Source: Streptomyces marokkonensis (GTDB taxonomy: Bacteria; Actinomycetota; Actinomycetes; Streptomycetales; Streptomycetaceae). Taken from it: 64,000 nt of DNA. Below are positions 51,054-59,746 of the stretch, one piece after another. Location: NCBI RefSeq assembly GCF_008312835.1, contig NZ_VSKS01000001.1:186001-250000 (forward strand), given 5' to 3'. The notes beneath the pieces were generated by a model that made no database searches, was not told where the DNA came from, and worked only from the letters and a program-made list of their open reading frames with translations. Positions within the stretch are counted from its first letter, which is position 1, and each line of letters begins with the position of its first letter. Position numbers and translations under genes: made by a program.

Positions 51054-51563
51054 TCAGCCCCGCGACCGGGACGCGGCCCCGCCGCCCGCACCGGTCCCGG
51101 TGTTCGTGCCTCCGGTTCGGTCACCGCTGCCCGCGCCGGTCCCGGTGTTCGTGCCTCCGGTTCGGTCACCGCTGCCCGCGCGGACTCCGGTGTCCGTGTC
51201 CGTGTCCGCGTCCGCGGCTCCGCCGCCGGCCGCGCCCGCCTCGTCCCGCGACCGCTCGAGCGCGCGCGCCTCGCCCTGCCGCCGCCCGCGCCGCAGCCCG
51301 AAGTAGTACGCGAGGACGCCCGCACCGATCGCCGCCTGGAGGGCGAACAGCGCCGACTCGATCTCCCCGGACGGCGGTTCGTACAGCGGCGAGAACCACG
51401 GCTCGTAGTCCGGGTCGATCTCGGTGATCGCGGTCTCCGCCTCGCCGTCGGCGCCGGTGAACGGCTCCTCCTTGTGGTCGCCGAGCCCGAGCACCAGCGG
51501 CAGCACCGCCAGCGCGGCCACCGCGAGCAGCAGCAGGCCGTTGATCCTCGCGTTGCGGCTCAT
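51054..51563 (-). CDS. cbiN: Cobalt transporter subunit CbiN with repetitive C-terminal tail
   Basis: A 169-residue version of CbiN, which is usually about 100 residues. Two membrane helices are present (residues about 7-26, [20 protein letters not shown]; and about 70-90), separated by the acidic extracytoplasmic loop [20 protein letters not shown] that is the CbiN hallmark. After the second helix a 70-residue Thr/Gly/Asp tail follows, containing a perfect 15-residue tandem duplication ([15 protein letters not shown] twice). The ATG overlaps the cbiM stop by four bases. The tail is not needed for the known role. Confidence 0.88.
   Translation of the reverse strand: MSRNARINGLLLLAVAALAVLPLVLGLGDHKEEPFTGADGEAETAITEIDPDYEPWFSPLYEPPSGEIESALFALQAAIGAGVLAYYFGLRRGRRQGEARALERSRDEAGAAGGGAADADTDTDTGVRAGSGDRTGGTNTGTGAGSGDRTGGTNTGTGAGGGAASRSRG
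51091..51180. repeat. Perfect 45-bp tandem duplication in cbiN
   Basis: Two identical 45-base units (51091-51135 and 51136-51180) encode the 15-residue repeat in the CbiN tail. Identity without any synonymous difference implies a recent slippage or unequal-crossover event. Confidence 0.9.
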
Positions 51564-52270
51564 CGGGCCACCGCCCCGGCCGACTCCGCCCGCTTCCGCC
51601 CGGCCGCCGAGGCCACGAGCACCCCGAGCCGCGTCAGTTCCCCCCTGCTGGACTGTACGAGCATCCGCATCACCAGCACGGTCAGCAGCCCCTCGCTCAC
51701 CGCGAGCGGGATCTGGGTGACGGCGAAGATGGAGCCGAACTTGCCGAGCGCGCCCAGGAATCCGCCGGCCGGGTCGGGAAAGGCGAGCGCCAGCTGCACG
51801 CTCGTCACGCAGTACGTCGACAGGTCGGCGACGAACGCGCCGGAGAACACGGCCACCATCAGCGGCACGCCGTACCGGCGCAGCAGCCGGTAGACGCCGT
51901 ACCCGGCCCACGGACCGACGATCGCCATCGAGAAGACGTTGGCGCCCAGCGTGGTCAGCCCGCCGTGGGCGAGCAGCAGCGCCTGGAACAGCAGGGTGAT
52001 GGTGCCCAGCACCGCCATCACCGGCGGCCGGAACAGGATGGCGCCGAGTCCGGTGCCGGTGGGGTGGGAGCAACTCCCGGTCACCGACGGCAGTTTCAGA
52101 GCGGACAGGACGAACGTGAAGGCGCCCGACGCGCCGAGCAGCAGTGTGCTCTCGGGGTGTTCCCTGACTTCACGGGTGAGCGACCGGGCTCCGTGGACGA
52201 CGAACGGCGCCGACGCGACGCCCCAGGCGACCGCGTGCGCCGGAGGCAGAAAACCCTCGGCTATGTGCAT
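51560..52270 (-). CDS. cbiM: Cobalt ECF transporter substrate-binding protein CbiM
   Basis: A 236-residue CbiM. The N-terminus [17 protein letters not shown] is diagnostic: the Met1 amine and His2 bind Co2+ with a later His. Further motifs are [17 protein letters not shown] (His ligand) and the [23 protein letters not shown] helix. Seven hydrophobic segments. First gene of cbiMNQO, directly behind a cobalamin riboswitch, so cobalt import falls when B12 is plentiful. GGAGAGG lies 12 bases upstream of the ATG. Confidence 0.95.
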   Translation of the reverse strand: MHIAEGFLPPAHAVAWGVASAPFVVHGARSLTREVREHPESTLLLGASGAFTFVLSALKLPSVTGSCSHPTGTGLGAILFRPPVMAVLGTITLLFQALLLAHGGLTTLGANVFSMAIVGPWAGYGVYRLLRRYGVPLMVAVFSGAFVADLSTYCVTSVQLALAFPDPAGGFLGALGKFGSIFAVTQIPLAVSEGLLTVLVMRMLVQSSRGELTRLGVLVASAAGRKRAESAGAVAR

Positions 52271-52304
52271 GGCTCAGCAGACCCTCTCCAGCACCTCGTG
52301 GATG

Positions 52305-52485
52305 GTTGACGTGCCTTGGCCGGTCTCCTGGCTGACGGGTACCACCGCCCGTGCTCCGCCTTCCCGGGTCCTTGCGAACCCAGTGGCTGCCCGTGAGGGC
52401 CGGAGCCGGACTTCCCGATCACAGTGGCGAGGGCCGCACCGGTATCGCACCGATTTCCCGTCACCAAGGCGTGGTGACAGTAGTG
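52305..52485 (-). ncRNA. Cobalamin riboswitch upstream of cbiMNQO
   Basis: On the minus strand the leader has the hallmark elements in order: GGGAAATCGGTGCGATACCGG, GCGGCCCTCGCCACTG, the B12 box GCCACTGGGTTCGCAAGG with CGGGAAGGCGG, and the 3' conserved GTCAGCCAGGAGACCGGCC (complement of 52318-52336). GCCACTG occurs twice (complements of 52381-52387 and 52422-52428). The 3' end is 35-50 bases before the cbiM start, so control is probably at translation initiation. It senses adenosyl- or methylcobalamin and controls Co2+ uptake. Confidence 0.92.
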
Positions 52486-52634
52486 CCCGCAGCGGCCCGG
52501 TGACAAGCGGTCACGGGGGCGCGCGGACGGCGCCCGGCGGCTCGCGACGCGGCGCACACCTGCGCACTTGACACGAACGGTGCCGCCCGTGGGGGCGGGG
52601 GACTGGGGGGGCCGCCGTCCTGGGCAGGACCTTG

Positions 52635-52651
52635 TTGCGCTTAATATGCAA
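52635..52651 (+). promoter_or_regulatory. Nur-type (nickel-responsive Fur) operator
   Basis: TTGCGC-TTAAT-ATGCAA matches the published S. coelicolor Nur box pattern tTGCaa-N5-ttGCAA as I remember it. A further GCAACA half-site follows at 52665-52670. It lies 35-51 bases upstream of the nikA start, over the expected promoter, so nickel-bound Nur would repress. Confidence 0.7.
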
Positions 52652-52685
52652 CAGCGATGTGTACGCAACAGGGATGTGAGGTTCG

Positions 52686-54275
52686 ATGACGACCCGACGC
52701 ATACGGGGGACCGCCGCAGCGATGGCGATGGCCGGTGCCGTCTCCGCCTGTTCGGCGCCGGGCAACGGCGGGGCGGACGGCGGCGCGGCCGCCGGTTCCG
52801 TCGTGATCGGGGTCTCCACCGAACCGGACACGCTCAGCCCCCTGCTCGGCTACGGCAAGGACGGCAACTCCAAGATCTTCGACGGGCTCCTCGCCCGGAA
52901 GGCCGATCTGAGCCTCGAGCCCGCGCTGGCGAAGGCCCTCCCCGAGGTGACGGACGGCGGCCGCACCTACACCTACACCCTCCGCGAGGGCGTGAAGTTC
53001 AGCGACGGCGAGCCCCTCACCGCCGACGACGTGGTGTTCACGTACCGCACCGTGCTGGACGACAGGACCAACAACACCGCCAAGAGCGAACTGGACGCGA
53101 TCAAGGAGGTCCGGGCGGACGGTGACGACAAGGTCGTCTTCACCCTGGACTACCCCTACGCGGCGTTCGCCGCCCGCACGGTCCTGCCCGTCGTCCCCGA
53201 GCACATCGCCGGGAAGCAGGACCCCAACACCGGCGCCTTCAACACCGAGCCGGTCGGCACCGGGCCGTACGTCCTCACCGGCTGGAGCAAGGGAGAAAAG
53301 CTCACCTTCAAGGCCAACCCGGACTACTGGGGCGGCGCCCCGAAGGTGAAAAAGCTCACCATGGCGATCGTCGCCGACGACGACGTCCGCGCCACCCGGC
53401 TGCGCTCCGGCGACCTCGACGGCGCCACCCTGCCCCCCAACCTCGCCGCCACCTTCAAGAGCGACGACGACAAGAAGACGTACCGGGCGACGACCTACGA
53501 CTTCCGCGCCGTCACCCTCCCCACCGGGAACCCGGTCACCGGCGACACCACGATCCGGCGGGCCCTGGACCTCGCCGTGGACCGCGAGGCCATGGTCGGC
53601 ACCATCCTCGACGGAGCCGGCCGCCCCGCCTACGGCCCGCTGCCCCTGGACGACCCCTGGTTCGCCCAGGGCATCGAACGCGCCCATGACCCCGGCGAGG
53701 CGCGTCGCGTCCTCGACGAGGCCGGCTGGAAGGCCGGCGGGGACGGCGTCCGCGCCAAGGACGGCCGCCGCGCCTCGTTCACGCTGTACTACCCCTCCGG
53801 CGACAAGGTCCGCCAGGACCACGCCCTCGCCTACGCCTCCGACGCCAAGAAGGCCGGCATCGAGGTGAAGGCCGAGAGCGCCACCTGGGAGGTCATCGAA
53901 CCCCGGATGAAGCACGACGCCGTCCTCGCGGGCTTCGGCAGCACCGGCGACCCCGACTTCGGCCTCTACACCCTGCTGCACTCCTCCCTCGCCGGCGACG
54001 GCTTCAACAACATGGCCCGCTACGACAACCCGGCCGTGGACGAGGCCCTCGACACCGGCCGCCGCAGCCAGGACCCCACGGCACGCAAGGCCGCCTACGA
54101 CGACCTCCAGCGCGCACTCGTCAAGAACCCCGGCTACACCTTCCTCACCCACATCGACCACATGTACGTCCTCGCCGACCGCTGGAAGGGCCTGACCACC
54201 CAGACCGAACCGCACGAACACGGCTTCGCCGGCGGTCCCTGGTGGAACGTCGAGGACTGGCAGCCCCAGGCATGA
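52686..54275 (+). CDS. nikA: Nickel ABC transporter substrate-binding lipoprotein NikA
   Basis: A 529-residue family 5 solute-binding protein. The lipoprotein signal ends at AVSAC (Cys22 acylated), then a Gly/Ala linker. The fold motifs STEPDTLSPLLGYGKDGNSKIFDGLL, LREGVKFSDGEPLTADDVVFTYRTVL and PVGTGPYVLTGW are those of nickel/peptide binding proteins. Nickel specificity is inferred from the Nur box and from the five-gene nikABCDE layout; by sequence alone peptide or opine specificity is possible. ATG follows GTGAGG. The gene overlaps nikB (ATGA). Confidence 0.85.
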   Translation: MTTRRIRGTAAAMAMAGAVSACSAPGNGGADGGAAAGSVVIGVSTEPDTLSPLLGYGKDGNSKIFDGLLARKADLSLEPALAKALPEVTDGGRTYTYTLREGVKFSDGEPLTADDVVFTYRTVLDDRTNNTAKSELDAIKEVRADGDDKVVFTLDYPYAAFAARTVLPVVPEHIAGKQDPNTGAFNTEPVGTGPYVLTGWSKGEKLTFKANPDYWGGAPKVKKLTMAIVADDDVRATRLRSGDLDGATLPPNLAATFKSDDDKKTYRATTYDFRAVTLPTGNPVTGDTTIRRALDLAVDREAMVGTILDGAGRPAYGPLPLDDPWFAQGIERAHDPGEARRVLDEAGWKAGGDGVRAKDGRRASFTLYYPSGDKVRQDHALAYASDAKKAGIEVKAESATWEVIEPRMKHDAVLAGFGSTGDPDFGLYTLLHSSLAGDGFNNMARYDNPAVDEALDTGRRSQDPTARKAAYDDLQRALVKNPGYTFLTHIDHMYVLADRWKGLTTQTEPHEHGFAGGPWWNVEDWQPQA

Positions 54276-55264
54276 CACGCGCCCCCTGGCCGGCGATGGC
54301 ACGGCTCACGGCACGGCGCGCCCTGTACGCCGTGCCCGTACTCCTCGTCGTCACCTTCGGCGTCTTCGCCGTCGCCGCCGCCTCCCCCTTCGACCCCGTC
54401 AAGGCCTACGCGGGCACCGCCGCGCTCGGCGCCGACCAGGACACCCTGGACCGGCTGCGGGAGAACCTCGGCGTGGACCGGCCGTTCACCGCCCGCTGGT
54501 GGGACTGGCTGACCTCCGCGCTCGGCGGCGACCTCGGCCTGTCCACCGTCATGCGCCGGCCCGTGGCCGAGGTCATCGGCGAGCGCCTGGTCTGGTCGAC
54601 GCTGCTGTGCGCCGTCGCGTTCGCCGTCGCCGTCCTGCTCGGCACCGTGCTCGGCGTGCTCGCCGCCCGCCGCCCCGGCTCCCTCCTGGACCGCGCGGTC
54701 ACCTCGCTCGCGTACTCCCTGGAGGCGGCACCGGTCTTCTGGATCGCCCTGCTCGCCGTCTGGCTGTTCGCGCTCGAACTGGACGTCCTCCCGGCCGGCG
54801 GCCTCACCGACACCGGCAGCGACCGGGTCACCGCCGGACAGGTCACGAGCCACCTGATCCTGCCCGCCGGCGTCCTCGCCGTCTCCCAGCTGCCGTGGTT
54901 CACGCTCTACGTCCGTCAGGGCGTCGGCGACGCCCTCGCCGAGGACCCCGTGCGCGGGGCCAGGGCCCGAGGCCTGAGCGAGCGCACCGTCCTGCTCGGC
55001 CACGCCCTGCGCTCAGGACTGCTGCCCGTGCTCACCCTGATCGGCTCGCGCGTCCCCGAACTCATCACCGGCGCCCTGCTGGTGGAGAGCGTCTTCAGCT
55101 GGCCGGGCATCGCCGCGGCCACCGTGGAGGCGGCCACCGCCGTCGACTTCCCGCTGCTGGCCGCGCTCACCACCCTCGCCACCGCCGCCGTCCTCGCCGG
55201 AAACCTGCTCGCCGACCTGCTCTACGGCCTGATCGACCCGAGGGTGAAGCTGAATGAGATGTGA
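54272..55264 (+). CDS. nikB: Nickel ABC transporter permease NikB
   Basis: A 330-residue DppB/NikB-type permease with an N-terminal helix (RALYAVPVLLVVTFGVFAVAAASP), a periplasmic segment ending in LGVDRPFTARWWDWLTSALGGDLG, then five more helices. The EAA-like loop is AEDPVRGARARGLSERTVLLGHALRSGLLP. ATG 54272 overlaps the nikA stop. Works with NikC. Confidence 0.88.
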   Translation: MTRAPWPAMARLTARRALYAVPVLLVVTFGVFAVAAASPFDPVKAYAGTAALGADQDTLDRLRENLGVDRPFTARWWDWLTSALGGDLGLSTVMRRPVAEVIGERLVWSTLLCAVAFAVAVLLGTVLGVLAARRPGSLLDRAVTSLAYSLEAAPVFWIALLAVWLFALELDVLPAGGLTDTGSDRVTAGQVTSHLILPAGVLAVSQLPWFTLYVRQGVGDALAEDPVRGARARGLSERTVLLGHALRSGLLPVLTLIGSRVPELITGALLVESVFSWPGIAAATVEAATAVDFPLLAALTTLATAAVLAGNLLADLLYGLIDPRVKLNEM

Positions 55265-56148
55265 CCCCCATGGCTGACGTCACCGCGGTGCAGGCGTGGC
55301 GCTCGCACGGTGCCACCCGCCGCTCCACCCACACCCTCCGCCTGCGCGTGTCCGCCGCCCTGATCGCCGTGACGGTCCTCGCGGTCCTGCTGGTCCCGCC
55401 CCTGGTCCGGCTCGACCAGCAGGCCGTCGACCTCGCGGCGAAGCTCCTGCCCCCGAGCTGGGCCCACCCCTTCGGCACCGACGACCTGGGCCGCGACCTG
55501 CTGCTGCGCTGCGTCTACGGGCTCAGGGTGTCCCTGCTGGTGGGCGTGGTGGCCGCGTTCACCGCCACCCTGATCGGCACCGCCGTCGGCGCCACCGCCG
55601 GGGCACTGGGCGGCTGGGCCGACCGGACGGTCATGCGCCTGGTCGACACCCTGTCCTCCGTCCCGCACCTGCTGCTGGGCATCTTCGTCGTCGCCATGTT
55701 CCGGCCCGGCGTCTGGCCGGTGGTGATCTCCGTCGCCCTCACCCACTGGCTGTCCACCGCCCGGATCGTCCGCGCCGAGGTCCTCTCGCTGCGCTCCCGC
55801 CCCCACATCGACGCCGCCGTCTCCGGCGGCGCCTCCCGGTGGCGGGTGACGGTGCGCCACCTGCTCCCCGGCGTACTGCCCCAGGCGGGTCTCGCCGCGG
55901 TCCTGATGGTCCCGCACGCCATGTGGCACGAGTCGGCCCTGTCGTTCCTGGGCCTGGGCCTGCCCACCCACACGGCGAGCCTCGGCACCCTCATCCAGGG
56001 CGCCCGCGGCTCCCTCCTCGCCGGACAGTGGTGGCCGACCCTCTTCCCGGGGCTGTTCCTGATCATCCCCACGCTCGCCGTCGCCGGCCTCGCCGGTGTC
56101 TGGCGCGAGCGGATCAACCCCCGCCGCAGATCGGAGCTGATGCTGTGA
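55261..56148 (+). CDS. nikC: Nickel ABC transporter permease NikC
   Basis: A 295-residue DppC/NikC-type permease with six hydrophobic segments: the first at about 30-47, then LPPSWAHPFGTDDLGRDLLLRCVYGLRVSLLVGV, the usual HPFGTDDLGRD motif preceding helix 2. The EAA loop is SGGASRWRVTVRHLLPGVLP. GTG 55261 overlaps the nikB stop (GTGA); ATG 55270 is an alternative. Standard length. Confidence 0.88.
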   Translation: MTPMADVTAVQAWRSHGATRRSTHTLRLRVSAALIAVTVLAVLLVPPLVRLDQQAVDLAAKLLPPSWAHPFGTDDLGRDLLLRCVYGLRVSLLVGVVAAFTATLIGTAVGATAGALGGWADRTVMRLVDTLSSVPHLLLGIFVVAMFRPGVWPVVISVALTHWLSTARIVRAEVLSLRSRPHIDAAVSGGASRWRVTVRHLLPGVLPQAGLAAVLMVPHAMWHESALSFLGLGLPTHTASLGTLIQGARGSLLAGQWWPTLFPGLFLIIPTLAVAGLAGVWRERINPRRRSELML

Positions 56149-57206
56149 CCGAGCGACCTCCCGCGCCGCCTGCCGGAGCAGCGCCGGGCGATGCCGCGTG
56201 CGAGCTGTCCTCCGTGCCGGCGGCTGACGCCGCGCCGGCCGGACGGCCTCCCGTGCTGTCGGTCCGCGGACTGTCCGTGCGCTTCCTGCTGCCGGGCGGC
56301 CGCCGGATCGCCGCCGTCTCCGACGCGCGCTTCGACGTGGCACCCGGCGAGTGCCTCGCCCTGATCGGCGAGAGCGGCTGCGGCAAGTCCGTCCTGGCCT
56401 CCGCCCTGCTCGGCCTTCTCCCCGCCAACGCACAGACCGCCGGCCACGCCCACCTCGGCGACCTCGACCTGCTCACCGCCGACGAGAGGACCCTCGCCCG
56501 CACCGTCCGCGGCCGCCGCGTCGGCCTCGTCCCGCAGAGCCCGGCCGCCCACCTCACCCCCGTACGCACGATCCGCGCCCAGATGGAGGAGACGGTCGCC
56601 CAGCTCACCGGCACCCGCGGCCGCACCGCCCGGCGCGCCGCGGCCGAACGGGCCGCCGCACGCACCGGGTTCCCCGCGGACCACCTCGACCGCCACCCGC
56701 ACGAACTCTCCGGCGGCCTCGCCCAGCGAGCCGCCACCGCCCTGGCGCTGATCGGCGAGGCACCCCTGCTCCTGGCCGACGAACCCACCACCGGCCTGGA
56801 CCGCGACCTGGTCGACCGCACCGTCGACGAACTGCGCCGCCACGTCGACGCCGGCCGGGCCCTGCTGATGATCACGCACGACCTGGCAGCGGCGGAACGC
56901 ATCGCCGACCGGGTCGCTGTGATGTACGCGGGCCGCATCGTCGAACTGACCCGGGCGGACACCTTCTTCGGCTCCCCGGGCCCCCGCCACCCCTACAGCC
57001 GGGGTCTGCTGGAGGCCCTCCCGGACCGGTCCTTCACCCCGATCCCCGGACTGCCCCCCGAACTGGGCAGCCTCCCCGACGGCTGCGCCTTCGCCGCCCG
57101 CTGCGACCGCGCCACGGACACCTGCACGACCCTCCCGCCCTTCACCGGCCCGGTCGCCTGCCACCATCCGGTTCCGGCTCCCACCCCGGAGGACATCCGT
57201 GCTTGA
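56145..57206 (+). CDS. nikD: Nickel ABC transporter ATPase NikD
   Basis: A 353-residue ABC ATPase of the OppD/NikD type: a 35-residue Pro/Ala lead, Walker A GESGCGKS (75-82), signature ELSGGLAQR, Walker B LLLADEPTTGLD, H-loop MITHD, and the C-terminal zinc-finger-like oligopeptide domain with several cysteines (CAFAARCDRATDTC). The Q-loop reads LVPQSPAAHLTP. GTG 56145 overlaps the nikC stop. It overlaps nikE by eight bases. Confidence 0.9.
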   Translation: MTERPPAPPAGAAPGDAACELSSVPAADAAPAGRPPVLSVRGLSVRFLLPGGRRIAAVSDARFDVAPGECLALIGESGCGKSVLASALLGLLPANAQTAGHAHLGDLDLLTADERTLARTVRGRRVGLVPQSPAAHLTPVRTIRAQMEETVAQLTGTRGRTARRAAAERAAARTGFPADHLDRHPHELSGGLAQRAATALALIGEAPLLLADEPTTGLDRDLVDRTVDELRRHVDAGRALLMITHDLAAAERIADRVAVMYAGRIVELTRADTFFGSPGPRHPYSRGLLEALPDRSFTPIPGLPPELGSLPDGCAFAARCDRATDTCTTLPPFTGPVACHHPVPAPTPEDIRA

Positions 57207-57876
57207 ACTGCGCGAGGTCACCGCCGGCTACGACCGCCGCGTCCCCGTCGTACGGAACGCGACCCTCACCGTCGCCCCGGGTGAGGCCGTGGGCCTGCTG
57301 GGCCCCAGCGGCTGCGGCAAGTCCACCCTCGCCAGGGTCGCCGCCCTCCTCCACCGCCCGGACTCCGGGAACGTCGTCCTCGACGGCGCCCCCGTACACC
57401 GCTACCGCCACCGGGCACCCCGCGCACAGCGCACCGCCATCGGCGTGGTGTTCCAGCAGCCCCGTCTCTCCGCCGACCCCCGCCTGCGCCTCACCGACCT
57501 GATCGCGGAACCCCTGCGCGCGACGGGCCGGCGCTCCTCGGTCCCCGAGCGCGTGGCCGAACTCGCCGACACCGTCGGCCTGACCCCCGACCTGCTCACC
57601 CGCCGCCCCCACGAGGTCAGCGACGGTCAGCTCCAGCGCGCCTGCCTGGCCCGCGCGCTGGTGCTGCGCCCCCGCTGGCTCGTCTGCGACGAGATGACGG
57701 CGATGCTGGACGCGTCGACGACGGCGGCGCTGGTGCGTGTCGTCGAGGACTACCGCACCGCGACGGGGGCCGGCCTGCTGGCGGTGGGCCACGACCGGAC
57801 CCTGCTGAACCGGTGGTGCGACCGCACGGTCCACTGGGACACGGTGACGCCGACGGCGACGGAGGCGTTCGTCTGA
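57199..57876 (+). CDS. nikE: Nickel ABC transporter ATPase NikE
   Basis: A 225-residue ABC ATPase (OppF/NikE type) shorter than NikD: Walker A GPSGCGKST (35-43), Q-loop VVFQQPRLSADP, a degenerate signature EVSDGQLQR in place of LSGGQ, Walker B WLVCDEMTAMLD and H-loop AVGHD. The C-terminal oligopeptide-binding extension is missing. GTG 57199 overlaps nikD. With NikD it powers NikBC. Confidence 0.87.
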   Translation: MLELREVTAGYDRRVPVVRNATLTVAPGEAVGLLGPSGCGKSTLARVAALLHRPDSGNVVLDGAPVHRYRHRAPRAQRTAIGVVFQQPRLSADPRLRLTDLIAEPLRATGRRSSVPERVAELADTVGLTPDLLTRRPHEVSDGQLQRACLARALVLRPRWLVCDEMTAMLDASTTAALVRVVEDYRTATGAGLLAVGHDRTLLNRWCDRTVHWDTVTPTATEAFV

Positions 57877-57945
57877 CCGGAGCCGCCCCTCGCCGCTCGC
57901 CCGCGTACGATGCGAAAGCCCGTCCCGGCTCGCTGGAGGAAACCC

Positions 57946-58500
57946 ATGGAGTTCTTCTGCTACCACCGGGACCGGCCGGGATCCCTGCCCCTGCGTGAGG
58001 AACTGGGCGAGGAGCACTGGTCCTACATGGACCGGTACGCGAAGCGGCTGATCGCCCGCGGCCCGACCTTCGCCGACGACGGGGAAACGCCCACCGGCAG
58101 CGTCCACATCGTCGACCTGCCGGATCCCGCGGCAGCCCGCGCGTTCGCCTTCGACGAGCCCAACCAGCAGGCCGGCGTGTACCGGGACGTGCTGCTGCGC
58201 CGGTGGCACAACGTACTGGGCCGGACCATGTGGGACTTCCCCGGTGGCCGGACCGGCGGCGGCAACCGGTACCTCGTCCTGGGCCTCGGCGCGGGCCGGC
58301 CCGCGGACCCCGACGTGCCGGCCGCCGACCGGGACGAGCTGATCGCCTACGGTCCGCTGCTGTCCGACGACGGCACGGCCTGGCTGGGCACCGCGGCCCT
58401 GGTCCGCGCACCGGACCGGGGCACGGCCCGGGCGGTCCTGGCCCCGGACCGGTACGCCGTCGTCGAGGTCCACGACTGGGAGTTCGGCGGACGCAGGTGA
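57946..58500 (+). CDS. Tandem YciI-like domain protein
   Basis: A 184-residue protein with two YciI/DGPF-type ferredoxin-like halves. The first begins MEFFCYHRDRPGSLPLREELGEEHWSYMDRYAKRLIARGPTFADDGETPTGSVHIVDLPD. The second is a shorter repeat with DRDELIAYGPLLSDDGTAWLGTAALVRAPD. The family is thought to include dehydrochlorinase- or isomerase-like enzymes, with His/Asp at the start of each half, but most members are uncharacterised. ATG 57946 has GGAGG at good spacing; the longer reading is unsupported. Not overlapping the nik operon. Confidence 0.8.
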   Translation: MEFFCYHRDRPGSLPLREELGEEHWSYMDRYAKRLIARGPTFADDGETPTGSVHIVDLPDPAAARAFAFDEPNQQAGVYRDVLLRRWHNVLGRTMWDFPGGRTGGGNRYLVLGLGAGRPADPDVPAADRDELIAYGPLLSDDGTAWLGTAALVRAPDRGTARAVLAPDRYAVVEVHDWEFGGRR

Positions 58501-58510
58501 CGGCGAGCCG

Positions 58511-59605
58511 TCAGCCCTGGGGGTAGTCCTCCACGAACCCCTCGTCGCCGAAGTCCTCTTCCCCGAACGCCGCCCCGGCGCCGCCGAAGAAGTTCTCCAG
58601 GATCTCGTCGATGCGCACCTCGGTGGCTCCCGCCGGGGCCGCGGCCTTCTCGCCCTTGCCCACGCGCAGCACCAGCGCGAACTTCTTGACCTTCGCCGTC
58701 TCCGCCAGCTCGGCCAGGTCCAGGGACACCTCGGTCAGCTCGCCGTTCTTCAGCGTGAAGTCGGCCGTGACCTTCTTGTTCGGAGCGTCCGCGAAGTCCT
58801 TGGCCGTCGGCAGCTCGGCCCCCGCCGGCAGCTCCTTCTGCACCAGGCGGAGCTCGTCGAACAGCTCGGTCATCAGCGTGCGGAAGGGAGCCGTGGCCTT
58901 GATGTGCTCGATGCCGTCCGATCCGCCGGACGTCTTGAAGTCGACCTCCTGGGCGACGACCTGCCGCAGGGCCTTCATCAGCTTCTTCTGCGTCTTGGCG
59001 TCGAGGGTGGGTTCCGCCGAGGGCTCACCGGCCCCGGCGCCCTCCGCCCCGGACATCTGCTCGCCGGTCTCCTCCAGCTCCTTCGTCGAGACCTTGAGCC
59101 ACTCACCGGCGAGGAGCTTCTTGAACGCCCCGGCGCTGTCGGGCAGTTCGTCGGCCGACGGCATGGGGCTGCCGGACATCCTCCCGAGCGCCTCCGCGTC
59201 GACGCGGAGGTAGGTCCAGTCGCCGACCAGCCGGTACTCGAACAGGTCACCTTCGGGGCCGCTGAACTTCATCGCCATGGCGCTGAAGTCCTTCTCGCCG
59301 GACTTCTCCAGCGGCTTCTTCGACTGGACGGAGACGGAGATCCGCGCGTCGCTGAGCAGCTCGGCGACCTCCTCGGTCATCTCCTCGCCCGGCTCGGCCA
59401 TCTCGGCGTCCAGCGCCTTCAGCGACGCGACGTCGGTGTCCAGGTCCAGCTCGAAGGAGAGGGAACGCTCCTCACCGAGCTTGTCGAAGGCCTGGTCGAG
59501 CTTCTGCCCGGCGGACAGGTTCTCCACGGTGCCGCAGGCGGCGGAACCGGCCAGGACCGCGGTGACGACGGCGGTGGCGGTCAGGGTCTTGCGTATGGCG
59601 GAAAT
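58511..59605 (-). CDS. Secreted lipoprotein with probable ATT start codon
   Basis: A 364-residue lipoprotein: signal SAIRKTLTATAVVTAVLAGSAAC with acylated Cys about residue 25, then a mature acidic domain resembling LppX/LprG-type or DUF-type streptomycete lipoproteins (FDKLGEERSLSFELDLDTDVASLKALDAEMAEPG; FEYRLVGDWTYLRVDAEALG). The only start that puts the positively charged signal N-region directly after a good ribosome-binding site (GAGGAG, six bases) is ATT at 59603-59605. The next in-frame GTG (59758) would add about 50 residues before the signal. CTG initiation inside the signal would lose the charges. Function unknown, perhaps lipid or cell-envelope related. Confidence 0.7.
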   Translation of the reverse strand: MSAIRKTLTATAVVTAVLAGSAACGTVENLSAGQKLDQAFDKLGEERSLSFELDLDTDVASLKALDAEMAEPGEEMTEEVAELLSDARISVSVQSKKPLEKSGEKDFSAMAMKFSGPEGDLFEYRLVGDWTYLRVDAEALGRMSGSPMPSADELPDSAGAFKKLLAGEWLKVSTKELEETGEQMSGAEGAGAGEPSAEPTLDAKTQKKLMKALRQVVAQEVDFKTSGGSDGIEHIKATAPFRTLMTELFDELRLVQKELPAGAELPTAKDFADAPNKKVTADFTLKNGELTEVSLDLAELAETAKVKKFALVLRVGKGEKAAAPAGATEVRIDEILENFFGGAGAAFGEEDFGDEGFVEDYPQG

Positions 59606-59746
59606 GACGGTCTCCTCGTTAATGCGACCAGAGCGGTCACCCAGTAGACCGATCTTCGACCCGAACGGTTGTACGCGACAACCGAATTGCTGCCCGACGG
59701 CCCTGCAGGAACATCGAATCGACCGGTGACGGGCATATCTCAAAGC

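Noticed and set aside
52686-57876. ABC transporter as a peptide (Dpp/Opp) system
   Set aside because: The Nur-like box over the promoter and the five-gene A-to-E layout favour nickel, though the binding protein alone does not exclude peptides.
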